Shown here one piece after another: positions 1 through 8,340 of a stretch of DNA of 64,000 nt (its first letter is position 1; every line of letters starts with the position of its first letter). Below the pieces are notes generated by a model. The model did no database searches, was not told the origin of the DNA, and saw nothing but the letters and a program-made list of their open reading frames with translations. Source of the DNA: CAVVGZ01 sp963841845 (GTDB taxonomy: Bacteria > Chloroflexota > Anaerolineae > Anaerolineales > Anaerolineaceae); contig CAWJEG010000005.1 in the NCBI GenBank assembly GCA_963841845.1, positions 372,001-436,000 of the forward strand, read 5' to 3'. A program made the position numbers and the translations under genes.

Positions 1-984
1 GCCCACATGTTTATCACCGGTCCGGAAGTCGTCAAGGCGGTAACTCATGAAGACGTTGATTTTGAGACGCTGGGGGGTGCCTCCATTCACAGCCATAAAA
101 CGGGTGTGGTTCACTTCACGGCCCCCGATGAAGAATCACTGCTTTCACAGGTGCGCTGGCTGCTTTCCTACCTCCCTTCCAATAATTTGTCACTCCCTCC
201 AGTAACACAATCATCGGACAATCCTGAACGTCAGACTCCGGAGCTGGAAAAGATCATACCGGAAGATCCCCAACAACCTTATGACGTGCATTCCGTCATT
301 GAATGCCTGGTTGATAATTATGAATTTTTAGAGGTTCATGCAGATTATGCACCCAACCTGATTGTTGGTTTTGGGCGTATGGATGGACATCCGGTCGGGA
401 TCATTGCCAACCAGGCGGACTTCCTTGCCGGGGTTCTGGATATCAATGCATCAGACAAGGGTGCCCGGTTTATTCGTACTTGTGATGGATTTCATATCCC
501 CCTTGTCACCCTTATTGATACTCCCGGTTTTCTTCCGGGCACAGACCAGGAACATGGCGGGGTCATTCGCCATGGGGCAAAAATGATTTATGCGTATTCG
601 GAAGCTACAGTTCCGAAAGTTTCCCTGATCCTCCGTAAGGCGTACGGCGGGGCTTACATTGTGATGAGTTCCAAGCACCTGGGGGGCGATGTTAACTTTG
701 CCTGGCCCAATGCTGAAATCGCAGTGATGGGACCTGAAGGAGCGGTGCAAATTGTCTTTCGTAAAGAGATCACCTCTGCCAGCCAACCCAAACAAAAACA
801 GCAGGAGCTGACCGGGCAGTATCGCCAGGAATTTGCCAATCCCTTCATAGCCGCTTCGCGCGGTTATATTGATGACGTTATCCTGCCTGAGGAAAGCCGT
901 TTTAAGATTATTCAAGCCTTAAATAATTTACAAGAGAAACGATCAACAACCCCGCCGCGCAAGCATGGGAATATCCCGTTATAG
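1..984 (+). CDS. Acyl-CoA carboxylase carboxyltransferase subunit (5' truncated by window)
   Basis: The C-terminal 327 codons of a biotin-dependent carboxyltransferase (propionyl-/acetyl-CoA carboxylase beta family). The frame is open to the window edge, so the true start lies upstream; the ATG at 7 is internal (MFITGPEVVK is a mid-protein motif of the family). Recognisable crotonase-fold landmarks follow: the GGASIHSHKTGV segment, the IVGFGRMDGHPVGIIANQ stretch, the DTPGFLPGTDQEHGGVIRHGAK acyl-CoA/carboxybiotin oxyanion region and the RKAYGGAYIVMSSKHLGGD motif. It transfers the carboxyl group from carboxybiotin to an acyl-CoA in the cytoplasm. The biotin carboxylase and biotin carrier genes follow immediately, giving a split three-gene carboxylase. 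Substrate (acetyl-, propionyl- or other acyl-CoA) cannot be read from this part. Confidence 0.93.
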   Translation, partial: AHMFITGPEVVKAVTHEDVDFETLGGASIHSHKTGVVHFTAPDEESLLSQVRWLLSYLPSNNLSLPPVTQSSDNPERQTPELEKIIPEDPQQPYDVHSVIECLVDNYEFLEVHADYAPNLIVGFGRMDGHPVGIIANQADFLAGVLDINASDKGARFIRTCDGFHIPLVTLIDTPGFLPGTDQEHGGVIRHGAKMIYAYSEATVPKVSLILRKAYGGAYIVMSSKHLGGDVNFAWPNAEIAVMGPEGAVQIVFRKEITSASQPKQKQQELTGQYRQEFANPFIAASRGYIDDVILPEESRFKIIQALNNLQEKRSTTPPRKHGNIPL

Positions 985-1048
985 GTGCATCTATGTGTAT
1001 TGAAATATTTCAGACTGGAATCAAACCCATCGGATTGGAATTTAATTC

Positions 1049-2525
1049 ATGAAAGTATTGGTGGCAAATAGAGGCGAGATCGCCATCCGCATCATGCGTG
1101 CCTGCCAGGAGATGGATATCCGTACCGTGGCAGTCTATACTGATCCGGACCAGATTGCCCTTGCATGTTCGCTATGCAGATGAGGCCATACCCATTGGAC
1201 CAATTCAAAGCTATCTTGATATCGAAACAATCATTAAGGCTGCACGGCGCTCAGGGGCTGACGCCATACATCCCGGTTATGGGTTTCTCTCGGAAAATGC
1301 TGAATTTTCCCACCGTGTGGAAGCTGCCGGCTTGACATTCATTGGACCACGCGCTGAGACAATTACATTGATGGGAGATAAATTATCAGCCCGGCGGACT
1401 GCCCGCGAAGTAGGTGTACCAGTCCTGCCAGGTCCGGACACACCAATAACTGAGAATTTATCTCCGGAGATGGCAAAGGAACTGGACTACCCCCTCCTTG
1501 TAAAAGCAGCGGCGGGGGGTGGCGGGCGAGGCATTCGCCTGGCACGTAATCCGTCAGAATTGCAGGAAATGATCGATGCCGCTCGCAAAGAAGCACAGGC
1601 CGCTTTTGGTGATGGATCGGTTTACCTGGAACCAATGGTTCAACGCGCCCGCCATATAGAGATCCAGATAATTGGTGATGGTCATGGTCATGTCATTTGC
1701 CTGGGTGAACGGGAATGCTCCATTCAAAGAAGAAGGCAGAAACTGATCGAAGAAGCCCCTGCCCCGGGTTTAAATGAATCGCTGCGTAACCAGATCTATG
1801 AGGTAGCCTTAAAACTGGGGCGGGCATTAAACTACCGCAGCCTGGGAACAGTTGAGTTCTTACTGGACAAAGACAATAATTTCCATTTTATAGAAGTCAA
1901 CCCGCGTATCCAGGTGGAACACCCTGTCACAGAAATGGTCACCCGTCTTGATTTGGTGAAAGAGCAGCTGCGTCTTGCGATGGAAGGCGGGCTGGATTAC
2001 CGGCAGGACCAGGTTGAAATCCTCGGTGCTGCCATCGAAGCTCGTATTTTGGCAGAGGACGCCAGTATGGATTTTATGCCGGCAACAGGCACAATCACCC
2101 ATCTTAAAGAACCAAATGGACCCGGTATTCGTGTGGATAGTGCCCTCTACCTCGGTTATCCTGTTGAGGCAAATTATGACTCACTTCTATCCAAGGTGAT
2201 AACCTGGGGTGAGAACCGCCTGGTAGCCATAAACCGCATGCGCCGGGCCTTGCGGGAATACCAGATTGGCGGTGTTTCAACCGATCTCGATTTTCTGCAA
2301 AAGATTATCGACAGTCCGCCATTCCTGGCCGGGAAAATCGATACAACATACCTGGACCGCTTTAAGCCAAAACCTCAGGAAAACCAATCGGTTGCTGAAA
2401 AAGAAATCGCCATTGCCTCCGCCCTATTTGCCCACAAAAACCGGAATATCAGCCCTACCCATGAAGACATGGAGACCAGCAGCTGGCGGGAGACTGCCTG
2501 GCGCGAACAAATGCGCAGTCTTTAA
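1049..2525 (+). CDS. accC: Biotin carboxylase subunit of acyl-CoA carboxylase (one frameshift)
   Basis: ATP-dependent biotin carboxylase: charges the biotin on the carrier protein with bicarbonate. The start at 1049 gives MKVLVANRGEIAIRIMRACQ, the classic N-terminus. The frame then breaks near 1155-1165, where GCCCTTGCATG should read GCCCTGCATG to give the conserved 'ALHVRYADEA'; one extra T. After the break, family motifs are intact: HPGYGFLSENAEF, the glycine-rich ATP-grasp loop AAAGGGGRGIRL, ERECSIQRRRQKLIEEAP, FIEVNPRIQVEHPVTE, and the C-terminal biotin-carboxylase domain (GAAIEARILAED). Reconstructed length is about 491 residues, slightly longer than E. coli AccC, as in acyl-CoA carboxylase alpha chains without the fused carrier domain. 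It lies 64 bases after the carboxyltransferase and 13 bases before the carrier, so one operon. The break is most likely a sequence error. Confidence 0.93.
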
Positions 2526-2538
2526 TAAGGAGATCGAA

Positions 2539-3021
2539 ATGACACTCTATAAGGTGTCTATTGGGAATAAGCAGTACCAGGTTAATATAAGCAAAGATCA
2601 GGTCACCCTCGATGGTGAGCCTGTTGATATCCATCTCATTCCGCTGAATGGTAATGGACTGCACCTGCTGCGGAGGGGTAATTTAGCCAGCGAAGTTTAC
2701 CTGCAAAATACAGATGGAAGTAATTATGAAGTGCTGGCTGGCGGGCAGAGGGTTGTAGCCCGGGTGGAAGAAGCATCCAGAAAATCACGCATTCCTGTAG
2801 AAACAGTCCAGACCGGAGAAATGTCGGCACCCATGCCCGGTCTTGTAGTGGATGTGCTGGTAAAGGAGGGCGAGAAAGTTGAAACAGGCCAGGCGCTGAT
2901 TGTTTTGGAGTCCATGAAAATGCAGATGCAGATGCGCGCTCCCATTGATGGCGTAATTAAGGGTGTTTTTGTTAAAATTGGCGACCAATTGGAAAAGGGA
3001 ACACTTCTGGTGAGAATTTAG
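2539..3021 (+). CDS. Biotin carboxyl carrier protein of acyl-CoA carboxylase
   Basis: 160-residue biotin carrier. The ATG at 2539 is preceded by AAGGAG (2527-2532) at good spacing, so the longer open frame upstream (which overlaps the biotin carboxylase gene) is rejected. The last 70 residues form the biotinyl/lipoyl barrel: APMPGLVVDVLVKEGEKV, then the biotinylation site ESMKMQ with Lys127, about 33 residues from the C-terminus as usual, then the mirror half-motif IKGVFVKIGDQLEKGTLL. The N-terminal 85 residues resemble the linker or BT-like segment of acyl-CoA carboxylase carriers. It shuttles carboxybiotin between the two upstream-encoded enzymes and would be the substrate of the BirA ligase at 62159-62980. 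Confidence 0.93.
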   Translation: MTLYKVSIGNKQYQVNISKDQVTLDGEPVDIHLIPLNGNGLHLLRRGNLASEVYLQNTDGSNYEVLAGGQRVVARVEEASRKSRIPVETVQTGEMSAPMPGLVVDVLVKEGEKVETGQALIVLESMKMQMQMRAPIDGVIKGVFVKIGDQLEKGTLLVRI

Positions 3022-3212
3022 AATGGGGACCTTTAAGAAAATTCTAAATTCAAACCACATCGTTTAATCCATCACCAAAAAAAACATCTGGTCTTTCATA
3101 ATAAGCCTGAATAACCACCGGTTCAAGGATTTATTTTTCTGTAATCTCCTGGTATTTATTAATTAGACATTCATTCCTGGAAGCATTCGTGGAAATCTTC
3201 ATTTGTTCCGGA

Positions 3213-3221
3213 TGATATAAT
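3213..3221 (+). promoter_or_regulatory. Extended -10 promoter element, ABC1 kinase
   Basis: TGATATAAT: perfect TATAAT at 3216-3221 with the TG of an extended -10 one base upstream. The predicted transcription start (about 7 bases downstream) falls only a few bases before the ATG at 3232, so the transcript may be leaderless. No Shine-Dalgarno is visible. The same TGnTATAAT form recurs through the window. Confidence 0.6.
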
Positions 3222-3231
3222 CCGAAATGAG

Positions 3232-4905
3232 ATGCATGTATCCCGCTACTGGCGAATCCTGATATTTTTTGGACTGCTTGTGATCAAAATCGGGTTTTGG
3301 GATATCCTCCTGCCCTGGCTCGGACTGCGCCAACTTTCCATCAATACCCGCCCGCAAAGGCTATCCAAAGCTGCCCGCGATTTTAAGAACCTGGCTATCG
3401 ATATGGGTGGGGTGATGATCAAGGTTGGTCAGTTTCTTTCAGCCCGCCTGGATGTCCTTCCCAGTCAGGTCACTGATGAATTAGCCGGGCTCCAGGATGA
3501 GGTCAGACCAGAATCCTACGAGGATATCCGCCAGGTAATCGAAAACGAATTCAACCAGCCGCTCGAGTCGTTGTTCTTAGATTTCCAGACCGAACCACTT
3601 GCTTCCGCTTCAATCGGGCAGGTGCATAGAGCTAATTTAATCACCGGGAATGAGCTTAACCCCGACCAGGAAGTAGCCCTGCCGGTGGTGGTTAAAGTGC
3701 AAAGACCGGGTATCCAGGACATAATTGAGACCGATCTGGCAGCATTGGATGTCGTCATTGGCTGGTTAGTTCGCTACCCCCCTATCCGCAAACACGTCAA
3801 CCTCAAGGCTTTATTGAGGGAGTTCAGCCAGACAATCCACCAGGAAATGGATTATCTCAACGAAGGCAAGAACGCTGAGGCCTTCCAGAAAAATTTTATA
3901 GGGCACAGGGAAGTTCTGGTTCCTAAAATTTTCTGGCAGCAAACAACCAGGTGTGTATTAACGCTCGAGGATGTCCTGGCCATAAAAATCACCGATTATC
4001 ATGCCATCGAGAATGCAGGCATTGACCGGGCTCAGGTTGCCAATGTCTTACTGGATACCTATCTCAAACAGGTATTCGAAGACCGGTTTTTCCATGCCGA
4101 TCCGCATCCTGGAAACCTGTTTGTATTGCCGGAAACATCCTCAAAGGCAGGCCCTGGTGGAGCTTCGCCCGAATGGCGTTTGGTATTTGTTGATTTCGGT
4201 ATGGCCGGGACTGTCCCCGATAACATATACCAGGGATTACGTGAAATGCTGGTAGCATTGGGTACCAGGGATGCCGCCAGGCTGGTGAAAAGTTACCAGC
4301 TTTTGGGTGTTCTGCTCCCATCTGCAGACCTGGAACTGCTGGAGCAGGCAGAAAAACAACTGCTGGAGCATTTCTGGGGAAAATCTGTTCCTGACATCAT
4401 GAAAATTCAACAGGATGAGGTTCGCGAATTTATCAAGGAATTTCGCCAATTAATTTATGATATGCCGTTTCAAATCCCGGAAAATATGATCCTGCTCGGC
4501 CGCAGCCTGGCGATTCTCTCCGGAATTTGTACTGGATTGAACCCCGAGTTTAATATTTGGCCAAGGATCGCTCCTTACGCCCAGAAATTGATCGAAGCAG
4601 ATTCGGGTTGGGAATTCTGGTATAAGGAATTTTCACAGACTTTAGGGACTTTACTGGCACTTCCAAAACGGACCGAAGCGATATACCAGCGCATTGAACA
4701 GGGCAGCCTGGTTGTCAAAAATCCGGAACTAAACCAACAAATGAAGCGCCTCAATCAGGCTGTGCGGCAATTGACTGCAGGGTTGTTCATGGCCATGTTT
4801 TTCCTCGGCGCAGTACAGCTATTCCTGGCCGGCTTTACACCATTGAGTTACCTGCTTTTTATTGCGGCTGGTGTTTCCCTGTTGTGGATTATCATCATCC
4901 GTTAG
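3232..4905 (+). CDS. ABC1/UbiB-family atypical kinase-like membrane protein
   Basis: 557-residue member of the ABC1/ADCK/UbiB family. Signature motifs in order: the KxGQ motif in GGVMIKVGQFLSAR, the alanine-rich loop ASASIGQVHRA, VVKVQRPG with the ATP-binding lysine, catalytic DPHPGNLF, and the DFG-like VDFGMAG. A C-terminal hydrophobic pair (after RQLTAGLF, up to LLFIAAGVSLLWIIII) predicts two membrane helices, and a further hydrophobic stretch lies at the N-terminus. The family acts as an ATPase/kinase supporting isoprenoid lipid or quinone metabolism in UbiB and COQ8; the actual substrate here is unknown. It is transcribed alone, with an extended -10 just before the start. Its 3' end overlaps the convergent small gene 4819-5133 by 87 bases. 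Confidence 0.88.
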   Translation: MHVSRYWRILIFFGLLVIKIGFWDILLPWLGLRQLSINTRPQRLSKAARDFKNLAIDMGGVMIKVGQFLSARLDVLPSQVTDELAGLQDEVRPESYEDIRQVIENEFNQPLESLFLDFQTEPLASASIGQVHRANLITGNELNPDQEVALPVVVKVQRPGIQDIIETDLAALDVVIGWLVRYPPIRKHVNLKALLREFSQTIHQEMDYLNEGKNAEAFQKNFIGHREVLVPKIFWQQTTRCVLTLEDVLAIKITDYHAIENAGIDRAQVANVLLDTYLKQVFEDRFFHADPHPGNLFVLPETSSKAGPGGASPEWRLVFVDFGMAGTVPDNIYQGLREMLVALGTRDAARLVKSYQLLGVLLPSADLELLEQAEKQLLEHFWGKSVPDIMKIQQDEVREFIKEFRQLIYDMPFQIPENMILLGRSLAILSGICTGLNPEFNIWPRIAPYAQKLIEADSGWEFWYKEFSQTLGTLLALPKRTEAIYQRIEQGSLVVKNPELNQQMKRLNQAVRQLTAGLFMAMFFLGAVQLFLAGFTPLSYLLFIAAGVSLLWIIIIR

Positions 4906-5133
4906 ATCAGGCATCCTCGCTGGCTTCTCAATACGTTCAATGGCAGAATCGATCAGGCTGCGCACCGCCAGTAAAAATTCTTTGCGGGCTTTGCGTTTGT
5001 GTTCAACAAATTCAGGGGGAACCAGGGATTCCATGCTTTTTTGAACGGATTCGCGGGCTGCATTGAGATGGTCATGGGCATCTTTAAGTCCTGCATCATC
5101 CCACCAGGATTTTTTCTCGACTTGGTCACTCAT
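4819..5133 (-). CDS. Small conserved-looking hypothetical protein
   Basis: 104 residues starting MSDQVEKKSWWDD; ATG at 5133 preceded on the minus strand by AAGGAGT at correct spacing, which fixes the start over a longer open frame. Highly charged and helical, with a heptad-like middle (AARESVQKSMESLVPPEFVEHKRKARKEFLLAVRSLIDSAIERIE) and no membrane segment. It overlaps the 3' end of the ABC1 kinase gene tail-to-tail. No family recognised. The clear ribosome site and amphipathic pattern argue it is real; no function is proposed. Confidence 0.6.
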   Translation of the reverse strand: MSDQVEKKSWWDDAGLKDAHDHLNAARESVQKSMESLVPPEFVEHKRKARKEFLLAVRSLIDSAIERIEKPARMPDLTDDDNPQQGNTSRNKKQVTQWCKAGQE

Positions 5134-5639
5134 TTTTACTCCTTGGCATTCCGGGGAGCTATCATCCCCGCTGCCTGATTTCATTATAAAAAGCGATCCT
5201 TGGTAAGTCAAGCGGTAGGACTTGTTTGAACGGGAGTTTTAACATGGTTCATTTTCCTCTCAACAAATAATCCCCCGTGAAAGTTAATCCAAATCGGCAC
5301 CAGTGTTCGCAAGAATCGGGAAGATACCGGACATGATTTGCTTTTCCCTTTTTATTCAAATCCGATCACCCGGGAAGTGTGCAGTCGATGGCATTTTTTT
5401 CAGACCCAACCCAGAACTGGAATCAAGACCAGGTGTTACCCTCCCTGGTGGATTTCCTGCTCCAAGTTAGGAATAAGAAGCTGGTGGTTAAAAAATCTCA
5501 TAAAAGCACACCTGCCGGTTTGCAAGGAAGGGCTTGCCATCGATTTCGCCGGTGTATGAAGTTATTTGCTGCAAACCCGATCACCAAGACTATCACTAAT
5601 TCTGGTGCTTCGGGAAAAAACCTGCGGAAAAGGAGGAGG
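5134..5639. other. Long intergenic region upstream of the first RuBisCO-like gene
   Basis: About 500 bases with only short, poorly coding open frames on both strands, none with a convincing ribosome site plus recognisable product. It ends in the palindromic promoter at 5640-5659. It may hold regulatory sequence for the RuBisCO-like gene or a decayed gene; I see no recognisable RNA. Confidence 0.4.
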
Positions 5640-5659
5640 ATGGGAATATAATTTCCCAT
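5640..5659 (+). promoter_or_regulatory. TATAAT box enclosed in a perfect 7-bp inverted repeat
   Basis: ATGGGAA-TATAAT-TTCCCAT: a perfect -10 hexamer (5647-5652) flanked by exact 7-base inverted arms. It lies 90 bases upstream of the RuBisCO-like start at 5750. A repressor binding the arms would cover the -10 box. No good -35 is visible (the spot is purine-rich, GCGGAAAAGGAGG), which would fit a regulated or activator-dependent promoter. Visible: the symmetry and position. Inferred: operator function. Confidence 0.5.
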
Positions 5660-5749
5660 TACAGCAATATGCCAATTGGATGGCTTAATCAAAAAAAACT
5701 GGAAAGCAATACCTACAGCAATCCAGCATACCTGGAAAGGAAATCAGCC

Positions 5750-7034
5750 ATGGGAAAATATCGTGAAAATATTTACTGCATCCCCGAAAGTATTAACCGG
5801 GAGGAATATATAATTGCCAAATACCTTGTCCAAAAAGACACACCTGACTTCATCCAGTATGCAGCCTTGATGGCTCTGGAAGGATCCACTGGCAGCTGGA
5901 TCCAGATGCCGGGAGAAACCCCTGAGCTGGTTGCCAGGCATGGTGCAAAGGTGGTGCATGCTTTCGAAGTCCCGGATTATGAGTTTAGGAAGCCGGATGG
6001 GGTGCGTACTTTCGTGGTAGAACTGGCTTTTCCAGTAATCAATTTTGGTCCCCAGATCCCCATGCTGCTCAATACAATCATCGGGGTCCTATCCTTCATG
6101 GGAACACATCAAACTGGTTGATTTGGAACTACCCGCCAGCTTCTTGAGCAGTTTTCCAGGACCTCAATTTGGCATTGAAAAAATGCGCCAGTATTTAGGG
6201 GTTTATAACCGTCCGCTGTGCGGGGGAATCATTAAACCCTGTGTTGGTTTGAAACCACAGGAGGCAGCGGAGATTTTTTATAAAATGGCTGTCGCTGGCG
6301 TGGATCTGATTAAAGACGACGAAAAGATGGCCAACACATCCTATTCATCGGTTTCAGACCGTGTCAAAGCCTGTATGGCAGCAGCAGCACGTGCCTATGA
6401 GCACACCGGTAAAAAGGTTTATTACGCCGCAAATATAAATGACGCCCCGGACAGGATGCTCGATAATGCCAGGGCAGTTCGGGATGCCGGGGGTAACCTG
6501 CTCATGCTCAGTCCATTGACCTGCGGATATGCCAGCCTGCAGAAAATCGCTGAATCGATGGATGTGCAGCTGCCCATCATGGCCCACCCGGATTTTGTCG
6601 GTCCAGTCTCCAAATCGGAGAATCTGGGAATGAGTTCGCACATTTCCCTCGGAAAAATACCGCGAATTTGCGGTGTGGATATATCGGATTTCGCCACCCC
6701 GTATGGTTCTGCACCCAACACCAGGGAGAAGTTCCTGTCCATTCATCATGCACTTCATTCACCATTCGGTAAATTCCCACCGGTCTGGAGCCAGGTCGGG
6801 GGTGCGATGAATCCCGGACAGGTCCAGGCAGTCATGGATGACCTGGGCAATGATATTATCCTGGCAGCCGGAGGCGGTGTCCACGCCCATCCCATGGGAA
6901 CCACTGCCGGGGCAAAGGCGCTTTTGCAGGCTGTTGAAGCAGTATCCGGCGGAAGGGATTTGCGGGATGCTGCTGGAGAATTCGTCGAATTAAAGACAGC
7001 CCTTGATCTGTGGGGGGTTATCGGGGAAAAATAG
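5750..7034 (+). CDS. RuBisCO-like protein (RLP 1, one frameshift)
   Basis: Reconstructed 427-residue RuBisCO large-chain-family protein, Form IV-like. The start ATG at 5750 follows AAGGAAA. The frame breaks near 6091-6096 (one extra G in ATGGGAACAC; repaired reading gives FMEHIKLVDLELP, which aligns residue for residue with RLP 2). Landmarks: GGIIKPCVGLKP (first active-site lysine), VDLIKDDEKM (the carbamylated lysine/Asp/Glu metal triad of RuBisCO), MAHPDFVGPVSKS, and the C-terminal phosphate loop ILAAGGGVHAHPMG. The loop-6 lysine segment of true RuBisCO is replaced by WSQVGGAMNPGQ, so CO2 fixation is not expected. Known RLPs act as enolases, isomerases, decarboxylases or transcarboxylases in methionine salvage or branched/acid sugar catabolism; the PTS and dehydrogenases alongside favour a sugar role. 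It converges on the dehydrogenase at 7155. Confidence 0.85.
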
Positions 7035-7093
7035 AACCGATTTATAAGCTGTCAAAAAGATATTGATAACATAACCATCAGCCAAAATTACAA

Positions 7094-7122
7094 TGATCCG
7101 CCAATCCCGGGTTGGCGGATCA
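7094..7122. terminator. Bidirectional-type hairpin between convergent genes
   Basis: An 11-bp perfect stem (TGATCCGCCAA / TTGGCGGATCA) with a 7-base loop, lying between the 3' ends of RLP 1 (7034) and the dehydrogenase (7155). The T-tract is short (AAATTT), so termination strength is uncertain. Confidence 0.7.
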
Positions 7123-7154
7123 AATTTAACATGATGGAATACATCTTTTAATAC

Positions 7155-8174
7155 TCAGGGTTTGATAATGATTTTTAACTGCCTGTCATCCAGCCTGGCC
7201 ACGGTATCCAGCATATTCTCCAGGTTTGAATATCCTGTAATAATTCTATCGACATTAATTTTCCCGGATTCAATCCAACGCATCGCCACTTCAATATCTT
7301 CCAACACCGAAGAGTAGCTGCCAACCATACGCATTTCACGTCGGAAGAAATCAAAGTAATTCAGTTTTAACTCCAGTTCTTTTATCGGGGGTGCAAAAAC
7401 CACCAGTGTACCCCCGTCACGGAGATACCCCGTGGCATCATCCAGGATTTGCTGGGTCAGGAACGTCAGGAAAACCACATCCACGCCCTGGCCGCCTGTA
7501 GCCTGGTGAATGCTTTCCACGGCATTTACATTTCCTGAATTTAAAACGTTGGTAGCACCAAATTCCTTGGCAAGCCCAAGGCGGTGCTCAGAAATATCCA
7601 GGATATAGGATTCTACATTCATCTGGTGCAGCAGCTGCACAAAAAGCATTCCCATGATGCCTGTTCCAACCACAGCGGCGCGTTCGAATGGTCCAATCTG
7701 GCTGAGGGTGACTGCCCGCATCACGCAGCCAAGCGGATCTATGAAGGTGGCCTGTGGAAAGGTGACAGATTCAGGAATTTTCAGGATGCTGTGGGCAATG
7801 TGATCAGGCAGGACGGAAACATACTCAGCATAGCCACCAGGTTCGACCCGTGTTTCTTTGAAATGCCTGCACATTGCCGGGTTACCCTTACGGCAGTAAA
7901 TGCAGTGCATGCAGGGCACATGCACATGCCCGACTACCACACGGTCTCCAACCATAAATTGGGTTACCACAGGATCAATTTCTACCACCGTACCGGCAAT
8001 TTCATGCCCGATGACCCTGTTTTCAGTTGAGGTTGTATAACGGATGCGGTTGATATCGCTGCCGCATAGGCCGGTGCTGTCTACTTTGATGACCAATCCC
8101 CCGGGAGGTAACAACGGCCTGGGAATGTCTCTTACCTCGATATCCATTCTCCCCTTTAAGAAAGCTGCCTTCAT
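7155..8174 (-). CDS. Zinc-dependent medium-chain alcohol/polyol dehydrogenase (MDR family)
   Basis: 339 residues, typical for the threonine/sorbitol dehydrogenase branch. Catalytic-zinc ligands appear in GLCGSDINRI and GHEIAGTV; the structural zinc site is the four-cysteine run CMHCIYCRKGNPAMC; a Rossmann nucleotide loop is AVVGTGIMGM with an acidic residue (ILDIS) after it, favouring NAD. It probably oxidises a polyol, polyol phosphate or acid-sugar hydroxyl. It is the last gene of the minus-strand run RLP 2 - dehydrogenase - IIA - IIB - IIC - this gene, separated from IIC by 166 bases that contain a terminator-like hairpin, so it may be expressed at a lower level. Substrate is not readable from sequence. 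Confidence 0.9.
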   Translation of the reverse strand: MKAAFLKGRMDIEVRDIPRPLLPPGGLVIKVDSTGLCGSDINRIRYTTSTENRVIGHEIAGTVVEIDPVVTQFMVGDRVVVGHVHVPCMHCIYCRKGNPAMCRHFKETRVEPGGYAEYVSVLPDHIAHSILKIPESVTFPQATFIDPLGCVMRAVTLSQIGPFERAAVVGTGIMGMLFVQLLHQMNVESYILDISEHRLGLAKEFGATNVLNSGNVNAVESIHQATGGQGVDVVFLTFLTQQILDDATGYLRDGGTLVVFAPPIKELELKLNYFDFFRREMRMVGSYSSVLEDIEVAMRWIESGKINVDRIITGYSNLENMLDTVARLDDRQLKIIIKP

Positions 8175-8251
8175 GGTAATAACCTCCGAAATATAGTCTT
8201 GGTACTCATATCTTAATTATAAACACACTGGCGACAATTTTCACTCTAAAT

Positions 8252-8282
8252 AAGACCAGGGTCCCCATTTAGAGAACCCTGG
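8252..8282 (-). terminator. Intra-operon terminator-like hairpin
   Basis: On the minus strand CCAGGGTTC pairs with GGACCCTGG (one wobble) across an 8-13 base loop, followed by TCTTATTT. It sits between the IIC gene and the downstream dehydrogenase, so it could attenuate read-through or protect the upstream mRNA. Confidence 0.5.
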
Positions 8283-8340
8283 CAATTCTAATTCTTTTAC
8301 CTGCCGGTCAGGAAATGACCGCTTGTATGATTCGCAGAAA

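Noticed and set aside
2266..2538. N-terminal extension of the biotin carrier frame
   Set aside because: It overlaps the biotin carboxylase gene out of frame; the ATG at 2539 has a strong ribosome site.
5498..5692. Minus-strand frame reading like a small membrane protein
   Set aside because: No ribosome site, lies across the palindromic promoter of RLP 1, and composition is not clearly coding.
5750..7034. True CO2-fixing RuBisCO
   Set aside because: Loop-6 lysine region is missing, no small subunit or phosphoribulokinase is present, and the context is sugar catabolism.
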